DNA from: Athripsodes cinereus
Taxonomy: Eukaryota > Arthropoda > Insecta > Trichoptera > Leptoceridae
Assembly (NCBI GenBank): GCA_947579605.1
Contig: OX388322.1
Coordinates: forward strand, 10,540,001 to 10,604,000
Reading direction: 5' to 3'
DNA length: 64,000 nt
Position numbers and translations under genes: made by a program. The first letter of the stretch is position 1; the number at the start of each line of letters is the position of its first letter. Positions 10,633 to 20,800 of this stretch are shown here, piece by piece. The notes below the pieces were generated by a model that saw nothing but the letters and a program-made list of their open reading frames with translations, was not told where the DNA came from and did not search any database.

Positions 10633-11160
10633 GTATCTACTAGTGATGTAACGAATATTCGTATTCGCAAAAAATATGCGAATATTATTTTGGTAATAAA
10701 GTATCGGATATTCGGTAAAAGTACCGGATACTTACCCGGAACATTGTAGAAAAAGGTACTGCAAGAAAATATTATTTAAGGCTACCGAGGAGTTTTGAAA
10801 TATGATATTATACTTTAAATAACACACAGTTTACTTTTCACTTCGATTTATTCAAATCTCGAGCGCTTTCGTCAATGTTAATAAATTGACATTTTCAAAA
10901 GAAAGTATAATATCATCATAATGAATTTTCACTCTGTGAATGTACAAACCTTAGAGTTATTAAAGTTTTGAAATATTTAAAATTTCTATAGGTATTTTGA
11001 AAATTGCGACGGGTGGGTAGAAATTTTAATGTTTGAGCAATTGTAGAAATTTAAGCAAGTCAATATTCGCTATTCGCATTCGAATTCGCGAATATCGGCA
11101 ACAAATATTCGCATTCGCGAATACCCAAAATCACATATTCGTTACATCACTAGTACCTAC
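10633..11160. mobile_element. hAT-like MITE with 8-bp TSD
   Basis: The element at 10641-11152 (512 bp) starts TAGTGATGTAACGAATAT, and its right end is the reverse complement of that sequence. It is flanked by GTATCTAC (10633-10640) and GTACCTAC (11153-11160), an 8-bp TSD with one mismatch. TSD length and terminal form fit the hAT superfamily. Sub-terminal regions are rich in ATTCG/CGAAT words. There is no transposase ORF. Its interior (about 10700-10800 and 10990-11060) is related to the interior of the element at 25444-25931. Confidence 0.88.
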
Positions 11161-12351
11161 CTACAAAAAACTCGAGTAGTCGTATATTAATTATTAATTT
11201 ATCTTATCATTTATCTTGATATATATTTGTACCTAACGTAGGTACACTAAAATAATATAATTAAAATGCAATGTCAATGGCAAACATTCTAGCTGGATCA
11301 GCCTGGATCAGAATTATTTTAAAATTGCGATTTATTTTGCAAAGTAGCTTTGTTTTTATTTTAAGCGGTTGCAATGCTTTTTACAATTTCAAATTCATTG
11401 AATTTTTTCAAAGATAAAAATAAATAAAAAAAGAACAAATAAATAATTTGAAATAAAACGAATAAATAAAGAAATATGTACATTTTTATTTAGTTTATTA
11501 TATGTCACGAAGACATCAATCTGTATGTGTATTGCATGCAATTTATCCACTGGAAACCCTACTTGTAGAGAATGCTGGAATGATTTGAATAGATTATTTT
11601 CATTGTATATTGATTGCAAAAGGTTCGTTTATTCTACATAAAAATAAACGAACCCCGTTTAAAGGTTATGTTATTTTATTAAAATCTCATATTAAATTTT
11701 AGATATTCAAAATACGCTCAATGGATAAAATATCATATAGATTATAGAAAGAATAAGTTTATTTATTAGTTGCTTGCTTGAAAAGATATACGTTTATATA
11801 AACTGGTTGAAATATTTATACATTGATTATAAAGTATAGCTGGAATTATATAAAACATAATATCTTGTTCAACTTTCAATATCCGCAGTATAGTTTTTTT
11901 GACAAGGTCATGGCAGTAAATATAAAATCTTAAAGTGCAAAAAACATAAGCGTACATATATCTATTATAACGTTAAGTTAGGTTGTATTCTATTATAATT
12001 TAGTGTCCGTTATTTTAATGTAAGATAAGAATATAATATAAATTGACTAGGTACTTAAAATTTTATTAATTATTAAAAGTACAGGTATCTCACGGATGTT
12101 TGATACTATCAAGACATTGAAACTGTCGACTTTTTCTATGTTCAGGTGTAGAAATAAGTCGAATCATCATTAATGGATTATATGACTATGTAAGTTTACA
12201 TATATATGGCTATGTAATGTAAAATATGGAATTAAAGCTTTGGTGTACGGAAGAACTCTTTCGACTGGTGCAGGACAGGATGCATGCTATTTCAAGAGTA
12301 ATCGCTAACATTAGGGAAATTAAATTTCACTTATTTTAGAGGCATTAACTC
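11161..12351. other. AT-rich DNA; possible repeat X remnant
   Basis: No gene was seen. A short piece near 11520-11590 (GTATTGCATGCAATTTATCC, then ACCCTACTTGTAGAG) resembles the middle of repeat X copies such as 41403-41538 but is too short to call. The rest is AT-rich. Confidence 0.4.
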
Positions 12352-12784
12352 TCTCTCTCCCTGGGCAATTATTAATCCCACATGATGGTGGGGTCTGCCA
12401 TTTTTGTCTTTCGCCGCCACTCGGCTCTATTCTGTGCGTCCTCCGGGGAAGCTCCGCAGTCTCTCATGTCTTGCTTCACAACCTCGCGCCACCTCCGCTT
12501 GGGTCTTCCTCGGGATCTACTACCAGGGGCAACCAATGACTGTGCCCTGTTACCTATGTATTCGGGAGGTCTTCTACTCACATGCCCGTACCACCGTAAT
12601 CTGCTTTCCTGAATTTTGTCGGATACGTCACGTACACCTAGACTTCCACGTATGTACGTATTACGGATTCTGTCTAGCCTGGTGACGCCGCACATCCATC
12701 TCAACATTTTCATTTCAGCTGTTTGGACAGCACGGACATGTCTCAAAGAGGTATTCCAGGTTTCTGATCCGTAAGTAAGTACAG
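12352..12784 (-). mobile_element. 5'-truncated LINE (family B), long intact C-terminus
   Basis: The minus strand reads without stops from VLTYGSETW (about 12775) through the ORF2 end. In order: AVQTAEMKMLRWMCG, then RLRWYGHVSRRP, GRPKRRWREVVKQDM, AEWRRK and a terminal PTIMWD with stop at about 12372. The YGSETW and LRWYGHV words are characteristic of the region after the reverse transcriptase in insect LINEs. A (GA)n run at about 12349-12360 follows as tail. A second, shorter copy lies at 37970-38100. No convincing TSD was found. Confidence 0.85.
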
Positions 12785-12835
12785 TAACTATTTAACAATT
12801 TCTAGACATTTTTAAATAAAATATTTAAACTTGAA

Positions 12836-12972
12836 TTACTATGTTTATTTGTTACATTAATTTTAATTACGCTATCGCGATTTCAGTGCACTTGAAAAGC
12901 TCGTCAATGGTGCAAGTGCACTGAAATCGCGATAGCGTAATTTAAATTAATGTAAAAAATAAACATAGAAAT
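12836..12972. mobile_element. Foldback hairpin element
   Basis: Left arm 12836-12894 and right arm 12913-12972 are reverse complements around an 18-base spacer. The inner 30 bases (ACGCTATCGCGATTTCAGTG and following) pair perfectly. The outer part has a few indels, and similarity extends weakly outward (TTTAACAATTT on the left, its complement on the right). It lies directly beside the 5' end of the LINE at 12352-12784. It has no coding capacity. Confidence 0.82.
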
Positions 12973-13114
12973 TAAATTGTTAAATTTTATTTTGTGGTAC
13001 ATAATAACACAAACTAAATATTTCAAAAATCAAATATGGTATAAACAGAAAAACAATACACAAAGGAAGCAGAAAACTCACCTGGAACATTGTTTTGTAG
13101 ATGAATGAAAAGTA

Positions 13115-13412
13115 CTATTTTGAACAAATATCAGTTAAACACGATCAGCCAGGTATATCGTCTGTCCTGTATTAAAAAAATACAGATTTTGCATACAGTG
13201 TAATTAGTGACATGCTCGGCCTTCATAAAAATTATTTGAAGTGCCTCTTTTACAAAACAACATTGTGTCAGAAAGGTCTTAGAAAGAGGTGACACTATTG
13301 TATTCGAGACCCTGTGGTGAAAAAGTTTGATTCTGCCTTGTGATATCAGGAAAAGCGTTGAAGGACGATTTTGTTGGATAAGATACAAATAAAGTTTTTT
13401 GACTTCTGTCAC
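13115..13412 (-). other. Unassigned ORF with possible splice sites
   Basis: A 93-codon minus-strand ORF (stop near 13131) has ordinary amino acid composition (VKKLYLYLIQQNRPSTLFLI near its start) and is preceded by TTTAATCAG, a possible acceptor. A separate acceptor-donor pair overlaps its end: AATACAG before 13171 and CCAG|GTGAGT at about 13081. The segment between that pair has stops in all frames. I recognise no family. This could be a diverged transposon remnant or an unannotated terminal exon. Confidence 0.25.
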
Positions 13413-13899
13413 TGATTAAACATGATATTCTAGTCTTCGTCATATGAAAGCTATAATTTCACGAATGCGCCTCTTTTTTTTTTGTTTTCAGTATTTTGGT
13501 TTTATTTTATTTTTTAAATACTTAATCGTTCTAAGTTCTTTTCATAATTATTCAATCTTTTATGAGTGGCCCTTTTTAAAAATTATGTCATAAATTTTAC
13601 AAGAGCATACTAAACAAATATAAAACCACCAACGACGAGCTTAAGGAATAATAACATACTTGCAACTTTTCGCAGCAATCTAAATGTTTTTAGTTTTAAT
13701 CTCGTACGAGAAGAATCATGTTATAAATTTGATCATTAATTTCTTCAATGTTAATTGCGAAGTATTAAGTGTTAAATTCATCGTTCATTCTTTTGTGCAA
13801 GCTTTTTTTGGAGATTTATAATATCAGGTAGGTACTCTACTGTGTTATTAAACTTACACTTTAGCGCTAATGGTTTTCAAAGTTCATTTACCTCACAAA
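13413..13899. other. AT-rich DNA, no feature seen
   Basis: No gene or repeat was recognised. Confidence 0.5.
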
Positions 13900-14620
13900 C
13901 AAGGGCGTACTCAGGGGGCACATCTGCCCCTCTTAGGAGTTCTAAAATAATATCAAAATGAGCAAAAATAATATTTATGTGTGGATATATTATGACATCA
14001 AAGCGAGCAGCTGCCTTCCTCTAGATTAAAAATGTCCTTACAAGACAAAACTCGACAGTAAAACTTGGAGTAGAAGAAAACATTTTTTTTTTAAATTCGT
14101 TCTTTCTCTAGAAGCTAAACTGTACATTACATAATAATTTGGGCGAATTGAAAAAAAAAACACAATTCAATTAACTAATTAACTTCTAAGAGACATTGTC
14201 ATAATTATACGCTCATAATAAAGTCACTTGGAAGTTAACTAAATAGTGTTTTTTTCAGTTCCTTTTGAAATGAACTACTAGTAATACCTCCGGTCAACAA
14301 CATCAAAATTGTAAAAAAGTTAAGTATTTCTTTTTTTTATTTTCCATGCTAAACTGATAAATATGAGAACTTAAAAACGTGGTTAGATGGAAGAAATCAC
14401 TTTATAGTGATAATCTCGCCACTGCACATCGTCCTAGTTTTTAAAATTTTATATTATTTTGTTTACACTGTATGTAATGATGATGTGCAAAAAGAATAAA
14501 TAAAGAAAAAACGGTCTCAAAAATTATAGAATAATTTATCGCATTTAAGCGATATTCGTGATGTGAAAACGAATTTTTGCCAATCTGCTCCCCCCATTCA
14601 ATAATCTTGGCACGCCTTTG
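13900..14620. mobile_element. Possible decayed DNA transposon with short inverted ends
   Basis: The left end CAAGGGCGTACTCAGGGGG and the reversed right end CAAAGGCGTGCCAAG, with a nearby GGGGGGAGCAG, are similar imperfect inverted repeats 720 bp apart. Both ends are GC-rich compared with the flanks. No TSD is convincing and no transposase remains. A LINE 3' end (14375-14512) lies within it. Confidence 0.35.
14375..14512 (+). mobile_element. LINE 3' end (shared with 23241-23388)
   Basis: The 138 bp match 23241-23388 in the same orientation: GTGGTTAGATGGAAGAAATC, GTGATAATCTCGCCAC, ATGATGATGTGCAA, then AGAATAAATAAA. The AATAAA near the end and the simple AT-rich tail indicate a LINE 3' UTR and tail. 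No coding sequence remains upstream. Confidence 0.65.
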
Positions 14621-14970
14621 CTAAAAAAAACTACGTTTAATAATATTACTTTATAAACTGAAAGATTTTAATGGATGAAACTATGGTGATCATTCATATT
14701 GCTTAGTATAATGATTCCAGTATCAACTTTTGTCGTGACTTCTTTATACAATACTACCTGTTATAATATATAATAAATTATTTTTTGCCAACTTGATTCT
14801 CTCAATCATTCTGGAAAAGGTTAAAATTTGTACACAGTTTTTACCCCGAAGTAGAATAATTATTATCTATCATAAACTCGTTAGTATTATGATATCACAT
14901 GCAGCACGTTATGCGCATATAGAAATATGCAAATGACGATACATCAACGATCAAAAGAATATTCTCCACA
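14621..14970. other. AT-rich DNA, no feature seen
   Basis: Nothing was recognised. Confidence 0.5.
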
Positions 14971-15145
14971 AAGCCCAGTGGCAGAAGAAGCGTTAGGAGG
15001 CCAAAGTTAAGATAGATGGATGGGGTGGAAAAGGACCTGTGAGCTTTGGGTGTGACCAATTGGCGACAAGAGGTGATGGATAGGAGGGAGTGGAGGCGAC
15101 TTCTTGAGGAGGCCAAGACCCACACCGGATTTTAGCGCTAATGAT
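14971..15145 (+). mobile_element. LINE C-terminal remnant with one in-frame stop
   Basis: The frame reads RRPKLRWMDGVEKDL, a TGA stop, ALGVTNWRQEVMDRREWRRL, then LEEAKTHTGF and stop. These words are the conserved end of an insect LINE ORF2. The TGA replaces one codon of an otherwise clean frame. The tail is a TAATGATAATGATGAT-type repeat. It abuts the opposite-strand family A remnant at 15150. Confidence 0.82.
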
Positions 15146-15149
15146 AATG

Positions 15150-15345
15150 ATGATTACTTGTAATTCACTACTTTCTTCAATCCTTACACATTTATTTCGC
15201 TTCCTCTACATTCGTGCAATTTCTCATGAATGCACAACGAATTATTTTACTCAACAAGCTGTTACCCTCGAGAATTTGAACCACGTAGTCAGTTCACACT
15301 GTTTACAGTCGCCCGCACTTTCTTATAACTTACAACCCTTTATTT
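15150..15345 (-). mobile_element. Degenerate LINE family A fragment
   Basis: The minus strand keeps VVQILEG, LLSK, FMRNCTNVEEAK and MCKD in the spacing of the intact family A copy at 22907-23130, with stop codons and substitutions. No TSD was seen. Confidence 0.6.
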
Positions 15346-16343
15346 TAAATTAATTCTACACATGAATACAGCTTTATACCTTATTTTATTATTATTTTAT
15401 TTTAATATAACAGAGTCATACAAAAAAAGGTACAAGAAGAATAATTGAAAATTGGGTTATATTTATGTCAATAGTATATATCCGTCTACCCTTAAAAAAA
15501 TCTTGGTAAGAATTTGTTATACCTATTGCAACAAATGGAGGTATAAAGTATGAGGTATCAAGGTACATTGAGCAATAAGGTAAACCAACAGTTAATATTC
15601 AAAATAGAACAAAAGCGTTTAAACTGTCGTAATAAGAGAATAAGCATAAGGTATTTACTTATAGATTACAGTTAATTGGTTTCATTATGTAATCTAGACA
15701 CTAGCTCCACCTAGTGACAGGTGTAGGTAATAGTTTATATCAAATTGATCATATTATTATTATTAATTGATATTTGCTTAGTTATGACAATACAAGGACG
15801 TATATATTATAATACTGTCTAGATGTTGTTAATTTGCTGAAGCATTTATGTATTAATTATTGTAATAAATCGAATATTGAAAATAAGAGTTGCCAATGCT
15901 ATCAATAATGCACTTAATGCAACGCTAATAAAACGGTTAGTATTATTATTAAAGATTTAATTAAAAGTCTATTTGCTGGATACCTGATAATGGATATCCG
16001 GCGAAATCTGAAAACAGATTCACGCAGGAGAAATTTGTGAAAATTATTGAAATTTTAGATAACCTGAATCACTTCAATCACCTATAGAAATTTTTAAACA
16101 TAAATGTGGTAAATATAGGAATTTGACAAATATCCGTTTTTTTGTAAATGTAACCTATTTGTGCTTATTTGTGTTCGATGTGATTGAAACAATCAGAGCA
16201 TTGTCTAGTTTTATTTGGACTAATTTTGTTTTTTTTTTTAACGTTTCTCTGGGCAACACATTGACCATACTGCTATTAGGTTGTATAGATTAGTTGAAGT
16301 TTTATTAATATTAAAATTTATTTATCTTTATCTTTATATATTT
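15346..16343. other. AT-rich DNA, no feature seen
   Basis: No open frame, splice pair or repeat was recognised. Confidence 0.5.
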
Positions 16344-16434
16344 ATCGGCCCACCGATCTTCTGCCCTCTCCCACAGCCTCCAAAGATCTAAGTGGTAGTA
16401 GTCTGTCTTCTGGCATGCGGAGAACGTGACCCAG
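16344..16434 (-). mobile_element. Short LINE family D fragment
   Basis: This matches 58365-58450 nearly base for base (CTTCTGCCCTCTCCCACAGC, CATGCGGAGAACGTGA), with one extra TAG. It corresponds to the VLRMPEDRLPLRSLEAVGEG part of that LINE. Both ends are missing. Confidence 0.8.
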
Positions 16435-16852
16435 ATTAATCTATTTCCAGATTTTTATTATATCTCTGATTAATATTATTGGTATTGAAGCGTCCACCTT
16501 TATCAAAACAAGGTGATTGTAGACAAGAAGCTGTTAAGATGATAATTTACAAGTTTAATTGATGCAGATATTAAGAAGAATGTTTATTTGTTATTAAAAA
16601 ATAATTTATTGTTTCTGTATAAATAATATAATTCCACATGAATATTTAGGAAAATAAAATTATTTATTTTGTTATTTTTATCTCTTGTGAAATTGTATCA
16701 ATCTACAAATTACCTTAGATTAAATGGAAGTTTTTTAAATGATTTAGATAATCTAGGTAACAAATTATGTCATAATTATTTAAAAAAAAAAAAAAACTGT
16801 ACAATAAATATGATTACTATTATTATATTATTTTTATTTATTTTTTTATTTA
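16435..16852. other. AT-rich DNA, no feature seen
   Basis: Nothing beyond AT-rich low-complexity sequence and an A-run near 16783. Confidence 0.5.
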
Positions 16853-17019
16853 AAAAAAAGATATATCTGGGTTTGTTATAAACCCAAATACAACCTTATA
16901 CACCTTTCACACTAAGCTAAAAGCTTGTGCCGTGAAAGGGGAGTTTGCCGGCACCTGTAATCGAACCACGGACCCCTTGTTCTGAAGGCCGAGACTCTAC
17001 CTCCAGGCTACCGACGAAC
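16853..17019 (-). mobile_element. tRNA-derived SINE, full copy
   Basis: On the minus strand the 5' head reads GTTCGTCGGTAGCCTGGAGG (A-box region), and later GTGGTTCGATTAC (B box). A unique body follows (GCCGGCAAACTCCC, then CACGGCACAAGC). The 3' end is GGGTTTATAACAAACCCAGA and an A-rich tail. Internal pol III boxes at tRNA spacing mark a SINE. The 3' self-complementary word AAACCC/GGGTTT is shared with the copy at 53363-53521 and, in diverged form, with 29990-30166. Confidence 0.85.
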
Positions 17020-17209
17020 CATACAAAATATTGCTGGAATCATTACAGCTCAAAGCCAATGCGATTACAGAAAAACGATACCTAGGTACTTGTGGTAATA
17101 AAATAGTCACGTATTTTTTCTAGACAGATTTGATTTTGAAAACTCTAAAAAATCGCAACTATGATGCAAAATTGATTAATCTTTTTTATTTAATTTTCAA
17201 AAATAAAAG

Positions 17210-17589
17210 TTTTGAAATCATCATCATCGCCCTCAACGCTCCTTTCGGGAGCACAGGGCAGAAACCAGCCTCCTCCATTCAGAGCGTCTCTGTGCCAATT
17301 GCGTCACCTCTTTCCACGACATTCCTTGCGTTCTGATATCGTTGTCATAGGAACGGTGTATTGTGAAAGAGGGACGCCCGGGCCGACGGAACCCCTGCGT
17401 ACGGAAGAACAGTGCTCTTTTTGGCCAACTATCATTAGGCATTCTCAAAACATGTCCCAGCCAGGACCATTGTCTCTCCTGTATTACGGAGATTACAGGT
17501 CTCTGCTGGGTGCGCCGGCGCACAGCATCATTTGTAACATGTTCATACCATTTGACATCCAAAATCCTTCTAAGACACTTTTGAAATCA
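17210..17589 (-). mobile_element. 5'-truncated LINE (family C) with 11-bp TSD
   Basis: The insert at 17221-17578 reads openly on the minus strand for about 109 codons. Words in order: VKWYEHVTNDAVRRRT, WSWLGHVLRMPNDSWPKRAL, RRPGRPSFTIHRSYDNDI, then EWRRLVSALCSRKER and stop. A (GAT)n tail adjoins the left TSD. TTTTGAAATCA occurs at 17210-17220 and 17579-17589. Sister copies are at 39715-40015 and 48046-48263. Confidence 0.92.
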
Positions 17590-18157
17590 CATTGTTTATA
17601 ATCTAAAGTTTGGCAACCCGCTGCGCATCATTTGGCATTTTTACGAAGCACTTTTCCTTTCAAATGTTATTTGCTCACTTGCCATGAGAGGGATCGCATT
17701 GATATGCACTCATTTTATCACGATGCTAAATTCAATACATAATACACCTACTTATACGATATTATACAACTTAAAGAGTTTATGAAACGATTAATACAGA
17801 TTGCCAATTTTTTTCTCATTCTCGACAATGATAAAAAAAACTCTCTCTTTTTTACTTTACTAACAATATTTAAAAAATTGGTTATTACAAAAACATGTTG
17901 AAAGGAACTCATTGATTCATGTACCTATATAATTCATTGTGTCCAAAACAGAAAACTAAAAATAAAATAATTATACCTAAACTAAACTAACCTAATAATT
18001 TGTAACCCAATGTCCGAATCTTACATAGCTCCTTATTTGGAATATTCGATATTTTTGAATCTCAACAAAATATTATCCAGCTCCATGGCATTTATAACAC
18101 ATTACTTATATTCCGTGAATTTTTTTCTGTAACTTTTCGAGTGTCCTTTAAATTGTC
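17590..18157. other. AT-rich DNA; small repeat X-like word
   Basis: There is no gene. CTGTAACTTTTCGAGTGTCC at about 18127-18146 is the conserved 3' part of repeat X, but the rest of the repeat is not visible around it. Confidence 0.45.
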
Positions 18158-18250
18158 ATCATCATCTCCGTCGGTCCCTCAATCCTGAGGATCGTGACCA
18201 TCATGGTTCGTTCTGTAGACCATCTGTCTTATTGATTGTAGGTGTTCATA
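18158..18250 (-). mobile_element. LINE 3' fragment with (ATG)n tail
   Basis: On the minus strand the segment shows ACCATGATGGTCACGATCCT, GGGACCGACGG and a terminal GATGATGATG run. This resembles an insect RTE-type LINE 3' end. It is too short for a family call. Confidence 0.5.
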
Positions 18251-19161
18251 AATATACGACACTTACCCCGAATGTCCTATTTGTTATTAATACAGAGAAA
18301 ACGACTTAAATTGTCATAAGTTTCATACAGTTAGTTCACTAGCTACTCCACTTGAAGGTAAAGATTGATGGATAAGGCTAGTAGTTAGAGTAATGTTGGG
18401 GCTACAATTATAAAATATTAACAAACCTATGCTTCAAACCGTGAATGACCATCTCTCTCATAAAGAATCGTAGCCCTTTTTATGCTTATTGCTTAGTCAT
18501 TCATGGTGGCATATCAAAATAATTTGAAGATGAGAAGGCTGACATAACATTTTTTGAGACCATATTATTTAATATATGATGTTACTAATCACTATATTGC
18601 ACTTCTGTGGCATTTCAAAATATGATAAATGGTTCAGTCACTTTTGATTTCAATCCTTTTATTTTTCTTTCGTGTCAAGATCTTATTGGCTTCATGTTGA
18701 CTTTTGTTTTTTAACAATGATGGTTTATTTTTTAATCACACTGTGTGGTATTTTTTAGTAAATTTTATTTATTTATAACTCAAACAACATACATTCACAA
18801 TTCATAAAAAAAACACGACACCACCATACTATCAGGGTGTGTTTAGGTTTATTGCAAATGTAAATGCCGAATAAATGGAATTATGGATATGTCAAATCTT
18901 TGACACTCACTATTTATTTCTCGAAATTATCTTTATCTCTATTGATTTTGAAAAACCAATAAATAAAACTAAATAAATGAATGCATATCACCATTTATAA
19001 GATTTATATTTTATAATATCGTGACTGATAAAGCGGTACAAAGCATTAGGTTTATATTATACATAAATAAAATCGAACCAATGTCCTTCACGGAAATAAT
19101 ACGAATATATGAACTTCGAGAGGTACCTATTAATAATATAATAATATGGACGACTTGTTTG
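18251..19161. other. AT-rich DNA, no feature seen
   Basis: No recognisable structure. Confidence 0.5.
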
Positions 19162-19560
19162 TATATGGCGCCGTTTAATGATCCGTGACCATCTCAAGGG
19201 CGCCGTGAATTCTTCTAAACAGTAATGTTGTCAACTTATTAACTACTGCCACAGGCTGGTTCTATCTTAGATCTGGTGGTAATTGGTTTCAGGCAGTTGA
19301 CCGCACGACGCTGAAACTTTTGCGAATTTGAAGGTGTTCGCCTTTTTGGGTTCTATAAGTTTGTTGACAGCAGTGGAAGCTGAGTGCAGTGGTCGCCTCA
19401 GAGTTTAGTCTGCGTGGCTTAGAGGTGCTGTACCGTTTAAGGTCTTGTGGACTGTGAGGCGCAGTTTGAACTCTACTTTCTCTATGATTCTCAGCCAATG
19501 TAGATCTTTTAGTAGAGGTGTAATGTGGCAGCGCTTGTTCTTTCTGTAAATTGTTCACAT
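19162..19560 (-). mobile_element. CR1/L2-type LINE C-terminal remnant (family F)
   Basis: The minus strand begins with YRKNKRCHITPLLKDLHWLR, then EKVEFKLRLTVHKTLNGTAP, which is the conserved ITPxLKxLHWLPxxxRxxFK block after the reverse transcriptase of CR1/L2 LINEs. Frameshifts and stops follow. A later piece reads TAVNKLIEPKRRT, as in the copy at 31548. The end carries CGGCGCCCTTGAGATGGTCA and the reversed AAACGGCGCC, the 3' signature also seen at 31560 and 42418. Confidence 0.8.
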
Positions 19561-20371
19561 CTAGTCACCGTTCCACTTACAATCTCGGGTAGTTAATTGG
19601 TACAATTCAAAGCGTTAATATGACAGTTAAGTAGCTGGTACTATAATATTACCTTCTGATTGTCATATTATCATTAGGGTATTCTAGTTTAGTGTATAGC
19701 AGCAGGTAAGTTATATCAAATTTACCTACATTTGTATCAGATATACAATACTGCCTATATTAAAGTAATCTTATTATAACCGGTTGACAGCACGCCTAAT
19801 ATAATGATAATAATAATTTTATTATAGGTATTATGCAAAATATAAAGGGACCCATTAAATTCATTAACTATCTAAGCTCTAATATACATAATTGATTGTA
19901 TATCTGCTGTTAATATTAATCTTATCGCGTGTTAAACAGTAGGTATTCATGTACTCTAGTATTTTTTTTTATTTATTTTTTAGTAAAATCCATTAATTAA
20001 AAACTGAAACAAATACAATAATATATGACTATATAATATTTATTTTTAATATGTTTTAAATAATTAATCAATATGTTTTAAATATAACGAAATTGAATAT
20101 ACCTACTGCATCACTAGACAGAAGTTTGTTCTGAGACAGCATTGTTTTTGACTTTTTCTGCAAAAATAAAGCATATTTTTTTTGTCATTACAAATTTTTG
20201 ATTATTTTAATTTTGAATCTACTAAGTCCATTTCAAGCATGCACATCTCTGTTTTCTCTGTGAATTAAAAAAAATGATATTCAGAAAGGGTGGCGTACCT
20301 ATTCCGAATGTCTGTCGCTAAATTGAAAGTAGGTAAAACCAAAAAATATGATTTTTTTATTGTTTTTTAAA
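19561..20371. other. AT-rich DNA, no feature seen
   Basis: Only AT-rich sequence. A CAGCAG|GTAAGT donor-like word at about 19700 has no convincing exon behind it. Confidence 0.45.
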
Positions 20372-20800
20372 GTCGTAAATAGCGATAGACGCATGCTGAA
20401 GATTAATTGGTCGGAACACGTCGAAAACGAAGAAGTGTTAACCAGGGTAGGCGAAAAAAGGCAACTCCTTAAGAGAATCAGCCAACAACGAGCTAACTGG
20501 ATTGGCCACAACATCAGACACCCAGGACTACTCATCGCCATCGCGGAGGTTTGGACCGAAGGCAGAAATGGCAGAGGCCGACCAAGAGACGCTTATATGG
20601 ACCAACTGAAGAGCGACATGAATTGTTGCTCTACGTAGAGCTAAAGAGACTGGCTGAAAAAAGGGAGGAATGGAGAAGAAAATTCAAACTCGTTGCAGAC
20701 CAATCTAATGGATTGTAACCCATTATATACATATTATTATAATGTCGTTTTGTTATATATGTCGTTTTGTTATATTGTCGTTATTATATATGTCGTTTTG
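20372..20800 (+). mobile_element. LINE C-terminal remnant with frameshift and tandem tail
   Basis: The frame reads RMLKINWSEHVENEEVLTRV, then KRISQQRANWIGHNIRHPGL and GRNGRGRPRDAYMDQLKSDM. It shifts by one base near 20632, after which LKRLAEKREEWRRKFKLVAD continues to a stop at about 20717. The order WIGH..GRGRP..EWRR is the normal ORF2 end. A 17-bp word, TGTCGTTTTGTTATATA, repeats about three times at 20743-20800 and looks like the tail. The next LINE (YADD-bearing) starts immediately after. Confidence 0.8.

Noticed and set aside
13115..13412. Resemblance of an IQQNRPS-containing ORF to the Hop2 winged-helix start
   Set aside because: Only about seven residues agree. The rest of the ORF does not follow the family, so no assignment was made.
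17212..17601. 129-codon plus-strand ORF
   Set aside because: It is antisense to a clear LINE ORF2 C-terminus on the minus strand (family C).
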